Shown here piece after piece: positions 28,969 through 38,341 of a DNA stretch of 64,000 nt (within the stretch, counting starts at the first letter, position 1; every line of letters starts with the position of its first letter). The notes beneath the pieces are model-generated. The model did not search any database. It saw only the letters and a program-made list of their open reading frames with translations, and was not told where the DNA came from. Source of the DNA: Tsuneonella sediminis (GTDB taxonomy: Bacteria; Pseudomonadota; Alphaproteobacteria; Sphingomonadales; Sphingomonadaceae); contig NZ_JBNCBU010000001.1 of assembly GCF_051912845.1 (NCBI RefSeq), positions 620,001 through 684,000 of the forward strand, given 5' to 3'. The position numbers were made by a program, and so were the translations under genes.

Positions 28969-31042
28969 CCTTGGCGCGCTGGCGCCATTCGTGCAGCAGC
29001 GGTTCGGTGTAGCCGGACGGCTGACCGGTCCCCTTGAAGACGAGGTCCATGGCCGCGCGAAAGGCGGGGCCGTCCTCGTTCCCGACGAGCGGCACGTAGC
29101 CCGGATCGCCCGCATTCTGCCCATCGACCTTGGCGGCCATGCGGCGCAACGAATCCATCACCTGTTCGCGCGTGCAGACGCCGTGGAGCAGCCAGTTGGC
29201 CATGTGCTGGCTGCTGATCCGCAGCGTCGCGCGGTCTTCCATCAAGCCGACGTCGTGAATGTCGGGGACCTTCGAGCAGCCCACTCCCTGGTCGATCCAG
29301 CGAACGACATAGCCCAGGAGACCCTGGGCGTTGTTGTCGAGTTCCTCGCGCACTTCGTCCTCGGACCAGTTCGCTCCTTGCGCCAGCGGGATCGTCAGCA
29401 GCGCATCGAGGCCGGGCGCATCGCCCAATTCCTTCTGACGCTCGAACACATCGAGCGCATGGTAGTGGGTGGCGTGCAGTGTTGCGGCCGTCGGCGACGG
29501 GACCCAGGCCGTGTTCGCGCCCGCCTTCAGGTGGCCGATTTTCTGCTCCAACATGTCGGCCATCATGTCCGGTGCCGCCCACATCCCCTTGCCGATCTGC
29601 GCCCTGCCCGAGAGCCCGTGCCTCAGACCGATGGCGACGTTGCGCGCCTCGTAGGCGGTGAGCCAGTCGGAAGCCTTCATCTCCGCCTTGCGGATCATCG
29701 GCCCGGCCTGCATCGACGTATGGATCTCGTCCCCCGTGCGGTCGAGGAAGCCGGTGTTGATGAAGACGATGCGATCCTTCACCGCGTGGATGCACGCGGC
29801 AAGGTTCGCGCTGGTGCGCCGTTCCTCGTCCATCACGCCCACCTTGATCGTGTGCCGGTCCAGCCCCAGCAGGTCCTCGACTGCGTCGAACAGGTCGTTG
29901 GTGAACGCGCATTCCTCGGGACCGTGCTGCTTCGGCTTCACGATGTAGATGCTGCCTGTCCGGCTGTTGCGCCAACGGCCGATGCCGCGGACATCGTGGG
30001 CGCCGATGGCGCTCGTGATGACTGCGTCCATGATGCCTTCGGGCGCCTCGCTGCCGTCAGGCAGCCGGATCGCGGGGTTGGTCATCAGGTGTCCGACATT
30101 GCGCACGAACAGCAAGCTGCGCCCGGGCAGGACGGTCCCGCCGGCCGTCACGTCGTCCGCCAGGCGGCGGGTGACCTGCCGACCTCCTTTTTCGAACGTC
30201 TCGCTAAGGTCCCCACGGATCACGCCGAGCCAGTTGCGGTACGCGGCGAGCTTGTCCCCGGCGTCGACCGCGGCGACCGAATCCTCCAGGTCGACGATCG
30301 TCGTCAGCGCGCTTTCGAGCACGACGTCCGAGATACCCGCCCGGTCGTCCTGGCCAACCGGACTGGCAGAATCGAACACGACCTCGATGTGCAGGCCGTG
30401 GTTGACGAACATCTTTCCGCGCCGTGTATCGCCGACGAACTGACCGGGATCGGCCAGTTTGATCGCATCTGGCCCCGACAGTCCTGCCCAGTTCCCTTCG
30501 GCCAAGGGAATCGCGCTGTCGAGGAATTCCCGCACCCGGGCGATCACCGCGTCGCCCCGCGCCTTGTCATACCCGCCAGCCTTCGGTGCGGGAGCATCGA
30601 GCGCATCGGTACCGTAATAGGCGTCGTACAGGCTGCCCCATCGCGCGTTGGCCGCGTTCAGAAGAAAGCGGGCGTTGAGGACCGGCACGACCAGCTGCGG
30701 ACCCGCCATCGTCGCGATTTCGGCATCGACGTTGCGGGTGCCGATCGTAAAGTGTCCCGGATCGGGAACGAGATAGCCAATGTCATCCAGAAATGCGCGA
30801 TAGGCCGCCGCATCGTGCGGAAGTCCCTGTCGTCGCCTGTGCCAGTCGTCGATCTGCTCCTGCAGGGTTTCGCGCTTGTCCAGCAGTGCGCGATTGCGCG
30901 GCGCAAAGTCATCGAGGAGGCTTGCGAACGACTGCCAGAACCCGGCCGCGTCCTGGCCCAGCGGGGCCAGCACCTCGTCCTCGACGAAGCCCGCGAGCGC
31001 GGCGTCAATGATCAGTCCTGCCTTGGTAACGGTATCGCTCAC
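28961..31042 (-). CDS. glcB: Malate synthase G
   Basis: 693 residues from a GTG (SDTVTKAGLIIDAAL). FLLNAANARWGSLYDAYYG, TTIVDLEDSVAAVDA and YTEPLLHEWR match the monomeric G form. It condenses glyoxylate with acetyl-CoA to malate, allowing growth on C2 compounds. No isocitrate lyase is in this window. A longer in-frame start at 31087 was rejected because conservation begins at the GTG. Confidence 0.97.
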   Translation of the reverse strand: MSDTVTKAGLIIDAALAGFVEDEVLAPLGQDAAGFWQSFASLLDDFAPRNRALLDKRETLQEQIDDWHRRRQGLPHDAAAYRAFLDDIGYLVPDPGHFTIGTRNVDAEIATMAGPQLVVPVLNARFLLNAANARWGSLYDAYYGTDALDAPAPKAGGYDKARGDAVIARVREFLDSAIPLAEGNWAGLSGPDAIKLADPGQFVGDTRRGKMFVNHGLHIEVVFDSASPVGQDDRAGISDVVLESALTTIVDLEDSVAAVDAGDKLAAYRNWLGVIRGDLSETFEKGGRQVTRRLADDVTAGGTVLPGRSLLFVRNVGHLMTNPAIRLPDGSEAPEGIMDAVITSAIGAHDVRGIGRWRNSRTGSIYIVKPKQHGPEECAFTNDLFDAVEDLLGLDRHTIKVGVMDEERRTSANLAACIHAVKDRIVFINTGFLDRTGDEIHTSMQAGPMIRKAEMKASDWLTAYEARNVAIGLRHGLSGRAQIGKGMWAAPDMMADMLEQKIGHLKAGANTAWVPSPTAATLHATHYHALDVFERQKELGDAPGLDALLTIPLAQGANWSEDEVREELDNNAQGLLGYVVRWIDQGVGCSKVPDIHDVGLMEDRATLRISSQHMANWLLHGVCTREQVMDSLRRMAAKVDGQNAGDPGYVPLVGNEDGPAFRAAMDLVFKGTGQPSGYTEPLLHEWRQRAKAS

Positions 31043-31222
31043 TGCTTCCCTCGCGTGGTTATCGCGCACACCGACTGGAATCGGCACGCGCCGTCAATAG
31101 CCTGTCGTCCGGGGAGGAAGCGAGCAGCGCCTATGACCAAAGTGCGCGGTGAAGGCAACAGGACGCTGACCGATAAGGCCGGGGTTGGACAGCCACGAAC
31201 GGCGCGCTAGGAGCGGTTGCAG

Positions 31223-32425
31223 ATGAAACTTGCGCCAGACCAGTTCACCGCCGCGATCGACGGGCCTGCGATGCTGGCAACCGTGCGCGAATGGGGCGCG
31301 GTCAACACCGGGACCGCCAATCTGGAAGGACTGGCGCGGCAGGCCGCTCTGCTCGCCGATGCCTTTTCGGTGCTCCCGGGCGACATCGAGATGGTGGAGC
31401 CGGCCGCGGTGACCGTGATGTCCGCAGGGGGGCAGGAGGAGGGCAAGGAGCACGGGAAGCACCTGGTCCTGCGCGTACGCCCCGACGCAGAGCGCCGCGT
31501 CCTGCTGACCGGGCACATGGACACGGTGTTCCCCGCCGACCACCCGTTCCAGGACCAGTCCTGGCTTGACGACGACACGCTGAACGGTCCTGGCCTCGCG
31601 GACATGAAAGGCGGCCTCGCGGTTATCCTGTACGCGCTGAAGTTGCTCGAGAGCACGCGGGCCGGCCAGTCGCTCGGCTACGACGTCATGATCAATTCCG
31701 ACGAGGAAACCGGCTCCCTGTCGTCCGCCGCGCTGATTGCCGATCTTGCACGGGGCAAGTTCGCAGCCCTGACATACGAGCCGAGCGCGCTGCCTGACGG
31801 CACTCTCGCGCACGCACGCGGCGGGTCGGGCAACTACTCGATCGTCGTTTCCGGAAAGTCCGCCCACGCAGGTCGCAACCCGCAGGACGGTCGTAACGCG
31901 ATCGTCGCAGCGGCCGACCTCGCGGTCCGCCTGAAGGCAATGGGACACGATACCCTGTCGGTGAACCCGGCAAGGATCGAAGGCGGGTCGGCGAACAACG
32001 TCGTCCCCGACCATGCCGTCCTGCGGTTCAACATCCGCCCGCGATCGACCGAAGCGGCCGATACGTTCGAGCGCGATCTCGAACGGTTGCTTTCCGAGAT
32101 CGAGAACCTGCACGAAGTGTCCCTCCGCCGGCATGGCGGGATCACCCGTCCGCCCAAGCCCGTCGATGCCCGGGCCCAGAAACTGTTCGACCTGGTACGG
32201 CAGTGCGGCGTGGAGCTCGGTCAGGAAATCGGCTGGAAGGCGACCGGCGGCGTATGCGACGGAAACAACATTGCCGCGTGCGGGGTGCCCGTGGTCGACA
32301 CGATGGGCGTGCGCGGCGGGGCGATCCACTCGCCCGACGAATTCATGATCGTATCTTCCCTCGCCGAGCGTGCCGCGCTGTCGGCGCTGGTCCTTGCCCG
32401 CATCGCCGCCGGAGAACGGATTTGA
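31223..32425 (+). CDS. M20-family metallohydrolase (carboxypeptidase/deacylase type)
   Basis: 400 residues. The zinc ligands are visible: LLTGHMDTVFP (His98), GPGLADMKGG (Asp127) and NSDEETGS (Glu161/Glu162), with later His candidates SGKSAHAG and HSPDEF. It belongs to the M20 glutamate-carboxypeptidase/ArgE/DapE clan, which splits amide bonds of N-acyl or C-terminal amino acids. The 10-bp gap to astA suggests an arginine-succinylation role, possibly a desuccinylase or deacylase, but this is inference from position. GGAG lies 9 nt before ATG 31223, which rules out the TTG 6 nt upstream. Confidence 0.87.
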   Translation: MKLAPDQFTAAIDGPAMLATVREWGAVNTGTANLEGLARQAALLADAFSVLPGDIEMVEPAAVTVMSAGGQEEGKEHGKHLVLRVRPDAERRVLLTGHMDTVFPADHPFQDQSWLDDDTLNGPGLADMKGGLAVILYALKLLESTRAGQSLGYDVMINSDEETGSLSSAALIADLARGKFAALTYEPSALPDGTLAHARGGSGNYSIVVSGKSAHAGRNPQDGRNAIVAAADLAVRLKAMGHDTLSVNPARIEGGSANNVVPDHAVLRFNIRPRSTEAADTFERDLERLLSEIENLHEVSLRRHGGITRPPKPVDARAQKLFDLVRQCGVELGQEIGWKATGGVCDGNNIAACGVPVVDTMGVRGGAIHSPDEFMIVSSLAERAALSALVLARIAAGERI

Positions 32426-32435
32426 GCTTTCCCCG

Positions 32436-33452
32436 ATGACCTTCAGACTTCGCGCTGCGCACCCCGACGATCTGGAACCTCTTTACGAGATGGCGAAGCT
32501 TACCGGCGGCGGGTTCACCAACCTGCCCGCTGACCGCGCGTCGCTCAAGGCAAAGCTCGAACGCACCGAGGCCGCCTTCACGCGCGAGGGCGACGCCCTC
32601 TGCGACGAGCAGTTCGTGCTCGTGCTCGAGAACGCCGAAACCGGGGAGGTCAGGGGCACGTGCCAGCTGATGACCCAGGTCGGGCAACGCTGGCCGTTCT
32701 ACTCCTACCGCAAGACCACCCTGACCCAGCATTCGCAGGAGCTGGATCGAACCGTGCGCGCGGACCTTCTCAGCCTCGTGACAGATCTCGAAGGGTCATG
32801 CGAGGTGGGCGGGCTGTTCCTTCACCCGAGCGAGCGAGCGGGCGGTCTCGGCCTACTGCTCGCGCGGAGCCGGTACCTTTTCATCGCGATGCACCGCCAA
32901 CGGTTCGCCGATCGCATTCTGGCCGAATTGCGCGGAATCATAGACGAGCGCGGAGGTTCGCCGTTCTGGGACGGCGTGGCTGGCCGCTTCTTCGGGATGA
33001 CCTTCCAGGAAGCGGACTATTTCAATGCGATCAACGGCAACCAGTTCATCGCCGACCTGATGCCCAAGCATCCGGTCTATATCGCGATGCTCGACGACGA
33101 CGCGCGCGACGTGATCGGCATGCCCCACCCCACCGGCCGGGCGGCGATGCGGATGCTCGAGAACGAAGGGTTCCGGTATGACGGCTACGTCGACATCTTC
33201 GACGGTGGTCCGACGATGACAGCGCGCACGGACGATGTGAAATCGATCCGCGAATCCCGGCGGGCGAAGATCGCCAGCGCAACGCTAGACATCGGCGAGC
33301 GCTCGATCATCGCAGCCGGCACGCTAGGCAGCTTCCGATCCGCGTTCGGAATGCGCGAGTTCCGTCCCGACGGGACAATCGAGATCGACCACCGGTCGGC
33401 GGGATTGCTCGGAGTAGGCGAAGGCGACGAAGTGTGGAGCGTTGCCCGGTGA
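32436..33452 (+). CDS. astA: Arginine N-succinyltransferase
   Basis: 338 residues. RAAHPDDLEPLYEMAKLTGGGFTNLP, CEVGGLFLHPSERAGGLGLLLARSRYLF and FRYDGYVDIFDGGPTM are AstA-specific. This GNAT-like enzyme transfers succinyl from succinyl-CoA to arginine, the first step of the AST pathway that releases arginine nitrogen. It sits in the order M20-astA-astB. The stop overlaps the astB GTG (GTGA). Confidence 0.96.
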   Translation: MTFRLRAAHPDDLEPLYEMAKLTGGGFTNLPADRASLKAKLERTEAAFTREGDALCDEQFVLVLENAETGEVRGTCQLMTQVGQRWPFYSYRKTTLTQHSQELDRTVRADLLSLVTDLEGSCEVGGLFLHPSERAGGLGLLLARSRYLFIAMHRQRFADRILAELRGIIDERGGSPFWDGVAGRFFGMTFQEADYFNAINGNQFIADLMPKHPVYIAMLDDDARDVIGMPHPTGRAAMRMLENEGFRYDGYVDIFDGGPTMTARTDDVKSIRESRRAKIASATLDIGERSIIAAGTLGSFRSAFGMREFRPDGTIEIDHRSAGLLGVGEGDEVWSVAR

Positions 33453-34711
33453 CCGACCAGTCGGGTCTCATCGAGATCAATTTCGACGGCATCGTCGGCC
33501 CCAGCCACAATTACGCGGGCCTCAGTCTCGGCAACCTCGCCGCGACCGCCCACGCAGGCGACGTAAGTTACCCGCGCGCCGCGGCGCTCCAGGGGCTTGC
33601 CAAGATGCGCCACAACATGGCGCTCGGCCTCGCGCAGGGCTTCTTCGTGCCGCTTCCCCGCCCCAACGCGGATTTCCTTCGCCGGTTGGGCGCCGATGAA
33701 TCCACCGACCCGGCGCTTACCGCCGCCGCATGGTCTGCCTCCTCGATGTGGACCGCGAACGCGGCGACAGTGAGCCCGTCCCCGGACACGCGCGACGGGC
33801 GCTGCCACCTGACGCCGGCAAACCTCGTGACGATGCCGCACCGCGCTCAGGAAGCGAAAGACACGGCCCGTCAACTCAGGCTGGCATTCGCCGATGAAAG
33901 CCGCTTCGTCGTTCATCAGCCGGTACCGCCCAGCTTCGGCGACGAGGGCGCGGCCAACCACATGCGCTTTTGCGAAAGTCACGATGGACCCGGCGTGGAG
34001 GTCTTCGTTTACGGGCGCGGCGGCGGCTCGTTCCCCGCCCGCCAGCACGAACAGGCCAGCCGCGCTGTTGCCCGGCTGCACCGGCTCGATCCCGGGAAGG
34101 CGGTGTTCGTCGAGCAGAATCCCGCCGCGATCGCAGCAGGTGCATTCCACAACGACGTCGTCGCGGTGGCAAACGGACGGGTGCTCTTCACCCATGCTGA
34201 AGCCTTTGCCGACCAGTCGGCGGCTTACGAGGCGATCCGCAATGCGTTCCCCGCGCTCGAAGTCGTCGAAGTGCCTTCGTCCGCGGTAACGCTCGCCGAG
34301 GCGATTCGAAGCTACCTGTTCAACGCACAGCTGGTCACCCTGCCCGCAGGGGACACCGCGCTCATCGTGCCCGGCGAATGCACCGAAGTCGACGCGGTTT
34401 CGCGCTATCTTGCGACCCTGGTCGCGGGGAACGGTCCGATCCGACGAGTCCTGCCGGTCGACGTGCGCCAGTCGATGGCCAATGGCGGCGGACCCGCCTG
34501 TCTGCGTCTGCGGGTCGTCGCCGACCCGACCACAATAGATCAGCGCTTCCTGCTCGACGAGGCGAAGGCCGACAGGATCGAGGAGGTCTTAACGAGGCAC
34601 TGGCCCGAAACCATCAACCCCGCCGACCTGGGGCAGCCCGACCTTGTCGCTGACGTCGTCATGGCGCGCACCCGACTGCTCGAAACGCTCGACCTCGAAA
34701 TTCTTGGTTAA
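33449..34711 (+). CDS. astB: N-succinylarginine dihydrolase
   Basis: 420 residues from a GTG. EINFDGIVGPSHNYAGLSLGNLA, WTANAATVSPSPDTRDGRCHLTPANL, HNDVVAVANG and NGGGPACLRLRV are AstB hallmarks, including the His/Cys active site of the guanidino-modifying superfamily. It converts succinylarginine to succinylornithine plus 2 NH3 and CO2. astC, astD and astE are not in this window. Confidence 0.96.
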   Translation: MTDQSGLIEINFDGIVGPSHNYAGLSLGNLAATAHAGDVSYPRAAALQGLAKMRHNMALGLAQGFFVPLPRPNADFLRRLGADESTDPALTAAAWSASSMWTANAATVSPSPDTRDGRCHLTPANLVTMPHRAQEAKDTARQLRLAFADESRFVVHQPVPPSFGDEGAANHMRFCESHDGPGVEVFVYGRGGGSFPARQHEQASRAVARLHRLDPGKAVFVEQNPAAIAAGAFHNDVVAVANGRVLFTHAEAFADQSAAYEAIRNAFPALEVVEVPSSAVTLAEAIRSYLFNAQLVTLPAGDTALIVPGECTEVDAVSRYLATLVAGNGPIRRVLPVDVRQSMANGGGPACLRLRVVADPTTIDQRFLLDEAKADRIEEVLTRHWPETINPADLGQPDLVADVVMARTRLLETLDLEILG

Positions 34712-34844
34712 CGCGCTGGACGCAGAAGCGGTAGGTTTTACACTCTACCTCGTATTAACCATCGCACGGGACACTTCCGTTGCCATTCGGCACCGAAGCG
34801 CAGCTGCGACGTTAACGATTGCAACGGGTTGTGCGAGGCTTTGC

Positions 34845-35087
34845 ATGCTGAAGAAGATCGGACGCCTCTTCGTCATCAAGACGCGGGTCGAGGCGTGCCT
34901 GATCATCTATGCGCTGGCCCTGGGCGCTTGCGAGCGCGGCGTTCACTACATGACGCAGTATCCCGGCTGGGGCGGAAAGTTGCTATTCGCCGCCGCGACC
35001 GGATCGGTCTTTCTGGCGGGGGCAAAAATCTTCGATTGTTTGCGCTTCGAAAAGGAGCGGCGCGAAACAGCCAGCCCGGTGCCCTGA
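34845..35087 (+). CDS. Small two-helix membrane protein, unknown
   Basis: 80 residues, MLKKIGRLFVIKTRVEACL..., with two hydrophobic segments (about 16-28 and 43-59) and a charged C-terminus (FEKERRET). I believe similar proteins occur widely in sphingomonads, but no function is known to me. The preceding 133 bp contain TTAACC and GTTAAC elements (34753, 34811), possible CtrA half-sites; no full TTAA-N7-TTAA site is present. Confidence 0.7.
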   Translation: MLKKIGRLFVIKTRVEACLIIYALALGACERGVHYMTQYPGWGGKLLFAAATGSVFLAGAKIFDCLRFEKERRETASPVP

Positions 35088-35189
35088 CCGTCCGCTTCGA
35101 TCTTCGCCAGATTCGCCGCGATCCGCGAGTCCGGAGACGACCCCGGACGCGGGCCTGATCCGCCAAAGAGTCCAATCACCCAGAGCGAG

Positions 35190-35540
35190 GTGGGGGATTC
35201 TGTTGCTAGGCTCCCCCGGGCCCCCGGTTTCCGATTCTGTTACCCGGTTCGGTCCGAACCGTGCTCTAGGCTTTGTAACGTCAGGCCGTCAGGCCCTAGA
35301 ATTACGCAGCGAGAGCAAGTGCTTCGTTGTCGTTGGCACTTGTGTGTTGTGAGCCTATTTGCGGGTTACTCAGCCCGGGCGAAAACAGCGCTTTTCAGCA
35401 CACGTCGATCCTGGTTCGGCCCCGTCATTTCCCCCACGAATGGCGGAGGAGGTGGTGGAGCCGCCGGGTACTGCCCCCGGGTCCGCTGCGCCTATTGCAC
35501 GCCGCAGTTTATCGCCATAGCCGGAACAAGTCCGGCACCG
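35190..35540 (-). ncRNA. ssrA: tmRNA, circularly permuted two-piece form
   Basis: Read on the minus strand, an acceptor piece comes first and ends CGGCTCC-A-CCA (3' end at 35453). A roughly 29-nt linker follows, then the coding piece starting GGGGCCGAACC at 35423. GGGGCCG pairs with CGGCTCC to form the tRNA-like acceptor stem, which proves the permutation. The tag frame (35337-35302) reads ANDNEALALAA then TAA. The 3' part ends in the stem GGGGGA/TCCCCC around CCTAGCAACAGA. Outer ends are approximate. It rescues stalled ribosomes and lies just downstream of mscL. The 100 bp beyond it (35088-35189) hold a GTCCGG/CCGGAC hairpin but no T-run terminator. Confidence 0.95.
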
Positions 35541-35576
35541 CCGATATAGGCCATGCCGGCTTAATGTGAAGTGACT

Positions 35577-36002
35577 TCAGGGACGCTTGCGGAGTTCGTC
35601 GCGGATCTCGACAAGCAGATCGGTCTCGCTGGGACCGGCCGGTGCCTCTTCCTTCTTCGTCTCGACCTTGTTTGCCGCCTTGACGATCAGGAAGATGACC
35701 CACGCTATGATGAGGAAATTGACCAGCTGGGTGATGAAATCTCCGTAACCGATCATGGCGACGCCGGCCTCTTTCAGCTGGGCGTAATTCGTGACTTCAC
35801 CCTCGTAGCCTGCCGGAATTTCCCCGAGGCGGATGAAGTAATTCGAAAAATCGATATCCCCGAAGATCCAGCCGATCGCCGGCATGAGGATGCTTTCGGT
35901 GAGCGAAGTGACGATCTTCCCGAACGCCGCGCCGATGATGACGGCGACCGCGAGATCGAGCACGTTGCCGCGATTTATGAATGCCTTGAACTCTGCAAGC
36001 AT
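35577..36002 (-). CDS. mscL: Large-conductance mechanosensitive channel
   Basis: 141 residues. EFKAFINRGNVLDLAVAVIIGAAFG is the first pore helix with its N-terminal amphipathic segment. GDFITQLVNFLIIAWVIFLIVKA is the second membrane helix. The C-terminal charged helix (ETDLLVEIRDELRKR) forms the cytoplasmic bundle. It releases solutes during osmotic down-shock. The stop lies inside the palindrome TGAAGTGACTTCA (35567-35579), just upstream of ssrA. Confidence 0.97.
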   Translation of the reverse strand: MLAEFKAFINRGNVLDLAVAVIIGAAFGKIVTSLTESILMPAIGWIFGDIDFSNYFIRLGEIPAGYEGEVTNYAQLKEAGVAMIGYGDFITQLVNFLIIAWVIFLIVKAANKVETKKEEAPAGPSETDLLVEIRDELRKRP

Positions 36003-36158
36003 CTTTCCCCCCCCTGTCGGCGACCCTTGGTGCTCACGCTGCGCAGGAAAATTGACCGCGTCAACTCTCGCAAATTCTTGAACCCTTCCCCCGGTGTGCT
36101 AGATGGGCAATACAGGGCCGGGCGTTTCCGGCGATGTGGAACAAAGGGGCTTGCCGCG

Positions 36159-36833
36159 ATGAATTTCACCGCCGTCCGCCGCGCCGCTATCGTGGCGCTG
36201 GCCGCTCTCGGACTTGCCGGTTGCGGGATAAATTCTATCCCCACCAAGGAAGAAACGGCCAAGGCCCGCTGGGCCGACGTCGAGGCGACGTTCCAGGAAC
36301 GCGCCAATCTCGTACCCAACCTCGCCGAGGTCGCCAAGGGCGCGGCCGAGCAGGAGCGCGGAATCCTCACCGACGTGATCGAGGCCCGCGCGAAGGCGAC
36401 CAGCATCCAGGTATCCGCCGACGACCTGTCGGACCCGGCCAAGATGGCGCAATATCAGGCCGCGCAGGAGCAACTCGGCGCCGGGCTGGGCCGGCTGCTC
36501 GCCAATTTCGAACGCTACCCCGACCTCAAGTCGATCACCAACTACCAGATGCTGCAGGGCCAGCTCGAAGGGATCGAGAACAAGGTCCGCATCGCCATTC
36601 GCGACTACAACGAAGCGGTCCGCGAGTATAACACCGAGATTCGCACCTTCCCCAGCATCATCGGCGCGAAGGTGGTCTACGGGGCCGAACCGCTGGTGCC
36701 TTACAAGGCTGTGACGCCCGGCGCGGAAACCGCGCCAACGCTTGACATGACTCCGGGCGGATCCGCCACCGCGCCCGCCGCCGGCGCCAACGACAACGCC
36801 GCGCAGCCTACCGCCGCCGCCGCGAACCAGTAA
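36159..36833 (+). CDS. lemA: LemA family lipoprotein
   Basis: 224 residues. MNFTAVRRAAIVALAALGLAGC is a signal with a lipobox (Cys22). The helical LemA core has ARWADVEATFQERANLVPNL, LANFERYPDLKSITNYQML and IAIRDYNEAVREYNTEIRTFP. An Ala/Thr/Pro-rich tail ends the protein. LemA and TPM genes are often neighbours, as here (7 bp to the next gene). The function is not firmly known; roles in membrane stress have been proposed. Confidence 0.9.
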   Translation: MNFTAVRRAAIVALAALGLAGCGINSIPTKEETAKARWADVEATFQERANLVPNLAEVAKGAAEQERGILTDVIEARAKATSIQVSADDLSDPAKMAQYQAAQEQLGAGLGRLLANFERYPDLKSITNYQMLQGQLEGIENKVRIAIRDYNEAVREYNTEIRTFPSIIGAKVVYGAEPLVPYKAVTPGAETAPTLDMTPGGSATAPAAGANDNAAQPTAAAANQ

Positions 36834-36840
36834 CGCTCCG

Positions 36841-37656
36841 ATGCGCGCCTTCGCGCTCCTCCTCGCCCAGGTGCTGGCGGCCGGGGCGATGCTTTTTGCA
36901 ACGCCAGCGCTGGCGCAGGATTTTCCTGCGCTGGCCGGCCGGGTGACCGATGCCGCCAACGTCATCCCCGCCGACATCGAGGCGTCGCTTGAGGCGCGGC
37001 TGGCCGAATTCGAAACCCGCACCCGGCGCCAGTTCGTGGTGGCCACGGTGTCCGACCTGCAGGGATACGACATCGCCGATTACGGCTACCGCCTCGGCCG
37101 CCACTGGGGCATCGGCGATGAAGAGCGCAACGACGGTGTCATCCTGCTCGTCGCGCCGAACGACCGAAAAGTGCGGATCGAGGTAGGTTACGGCCTCGAG
37201 CCCTACCTGACCGACGGGTATTCGACATTGATCGTCCAGAATACGATCCTGCCCGAATTCAGGGCCGGCGACATGCCTGGCGGAATTGTTGCCGGAACGG
37301 ACGCGATCATCAAGCAACTCGAATTGCCAGCTGAGGAGGCTGCGAAAGTCGCCCGTGAAGCGCAGGAACAGCAGTCTGCGGACGAAGGCGGTTTTCCCGT
37401 CGGCATGCTCATCTGGTTCGCGTTCATCTTCCTGTTCTTCATACTGCCGCTTATTCGCGGGCGCCGGCGCGGCGGACGGCACAACGGGACGCTGACCGGC
37501 AGCACGATCGGCGACATCATCGTCTGGGAAGCAGGCAAGTCGATCCTCGGCGGCAACTCGCGCGGCGGCGGCTGGGGCGGCGGCGGGTTCGGTGGCGGGG
37601 GTTTCTCAGGCGGCGGCGGCAGCTTCGGCGGCGGCGGCGCGTCGGGCGGCTGGTAG
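36841..37656 (+). CDS. TPM-domain (YgcG-like) membrane protein with glycine-rich tail
   Basis: 271 residues. Signal peptide (1-25), TPM domain about 29-155 (GRVTDAANVIPADIEASLEARL, then VRIEVGYGLEPYLTDGYS), one membrane helix (about 188-208), a basic stretch RGRRRGGRH and a tail of GGG repeats ending SGGW (236-271). It is predicted to sit in the inner membrane with the TPM domain in the periplasm. The tail is low-complexity coding sequence, not a DNA repeat array. Confidence 0.88.
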   Translation: MRAFALLLAQVLAAGAMLFATPALAQDFPALAGRVTDAANVIPADIEASLEARLAEFETRTRRQFVVATVSDLQGYDIADYGYRLGRHWGIGDEERNDGVILLVAPNDRKVRIEVGYGLEPYLTDGYSTLIVQNTILPEFRAGDMPGGIVAGTDAIIKQLELPAEEAAKVAREAQEQQSADEGGFPVGMLIWFAFIFLFFILPLIRGRRRGGRHNGTLTGSTIGDIIVWEAGKSILGGNSRGGGWGGGGFGGGGFSGGGGSFGGGGASGGW

Positions 37657-37666
37657 GGGGCACGCA

Positions 37667-38341
37667 ATGGCATACCTGAGCAAGGCCGAGCACGATCGCG
37701 TTTCATCGGCGGTAGCTGCGGCGGAGGAACATACCGCGGGCGAGATCGTCACCGTCCTTGCCGAACGTTCGGACGGGTATCACGACATCCAGATCGGATG
37801 GGGACTTCTTGCCGCGACGACCGCGCTTGCCTTCCTCGCGCTTCTACCCGGTTTCTACCTTCCACTTGTCGACCGTGTCCTGGGCGGATGGAACCACGAT
37901 TGGCACCCCCAGGCGGTGTTGACGCTTGCCCTCGCGGTGATGGTGCTGAAGTTCGCCTCGGTCTGGGCGATCCAGTTCTGGCAGCCCCTGAAATTCTTCC
38001 TCATCCCGCCCCTGGTGAAGAAAGCCCGGGTCCACGATGCTGCGGTACGCCATTTCAAGGTCGGGGCCGAGCGGCGCACGCACGGGCGCACGGGAGTATT
38101 GATCTACCTGTCGATGCGCGAGCACCGGGCGGAAATCGTCGCCGATGAAGCGATCGCGCGCAAGGTGCCCGGCGAAGTCTGGGGAAGCGCGATGGCAGAT
38201 ATGTTGGCCCATATCCGCGAAGGCCGGATCGCCGAGGGCCTCGCGACCGGCATCGCGGACGTCGGCGCCGTCCTCGCGGAACATTTCCCGCGCGACGAAG
38301 ACGACGTGAATGAACTGCCCGACCGGTTGATCGAGGTATGA
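37667..38341 (+). CDS. Second TPM-domain membrane protein
   Basis: 224 residues without a signal peptide. EHDRVSSAVAAAEEHTAGEIVTVLAE starts a TPM-like fold. It is interrupted by two membrane helices (about 45-65, 85-103), and the fold resumes with HGRTGVLIYLSMREHRAEIVAD. LemA, TPM and this second TPM gene form a tight unit (gaps of 7 and 10 bp) and probably act together. The stop overlaps the NUDIX start (ATGA). Confidence 0.83.
   Translation: MAYLSKAEHDRVSSAVAAAEEHTAGEIVTVLAERSDGYHDIQIGWGLLAATTALAFLALLPGFYLPLVDRVLGGWNHDWHPQAVLTLALAVMVLKFASVWAIQFWQPLKFFLIPPLVKKARVHDAAVRHFKVGAERRTHGRTGVLIYLSMREHRAEIVADEAIARKVPGEVWGSAMADMLAHIREGRIAEGLATGIADVGAVLAEHFPRDEDDVNELPDRLIEV

Noticed and set aside
28991..31210. 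739-codon plus-strand open frame across glcB
   Set aside because: Antisense shadow of malate synthase; no recognisable domain, and it spans the real gene almost exactly.
37556..37656. Tandem repeat array (GGC/GGN)
   Set aside because: It is the in-frame glycine-rich tail of a TPM-domain protein, explained by coding.
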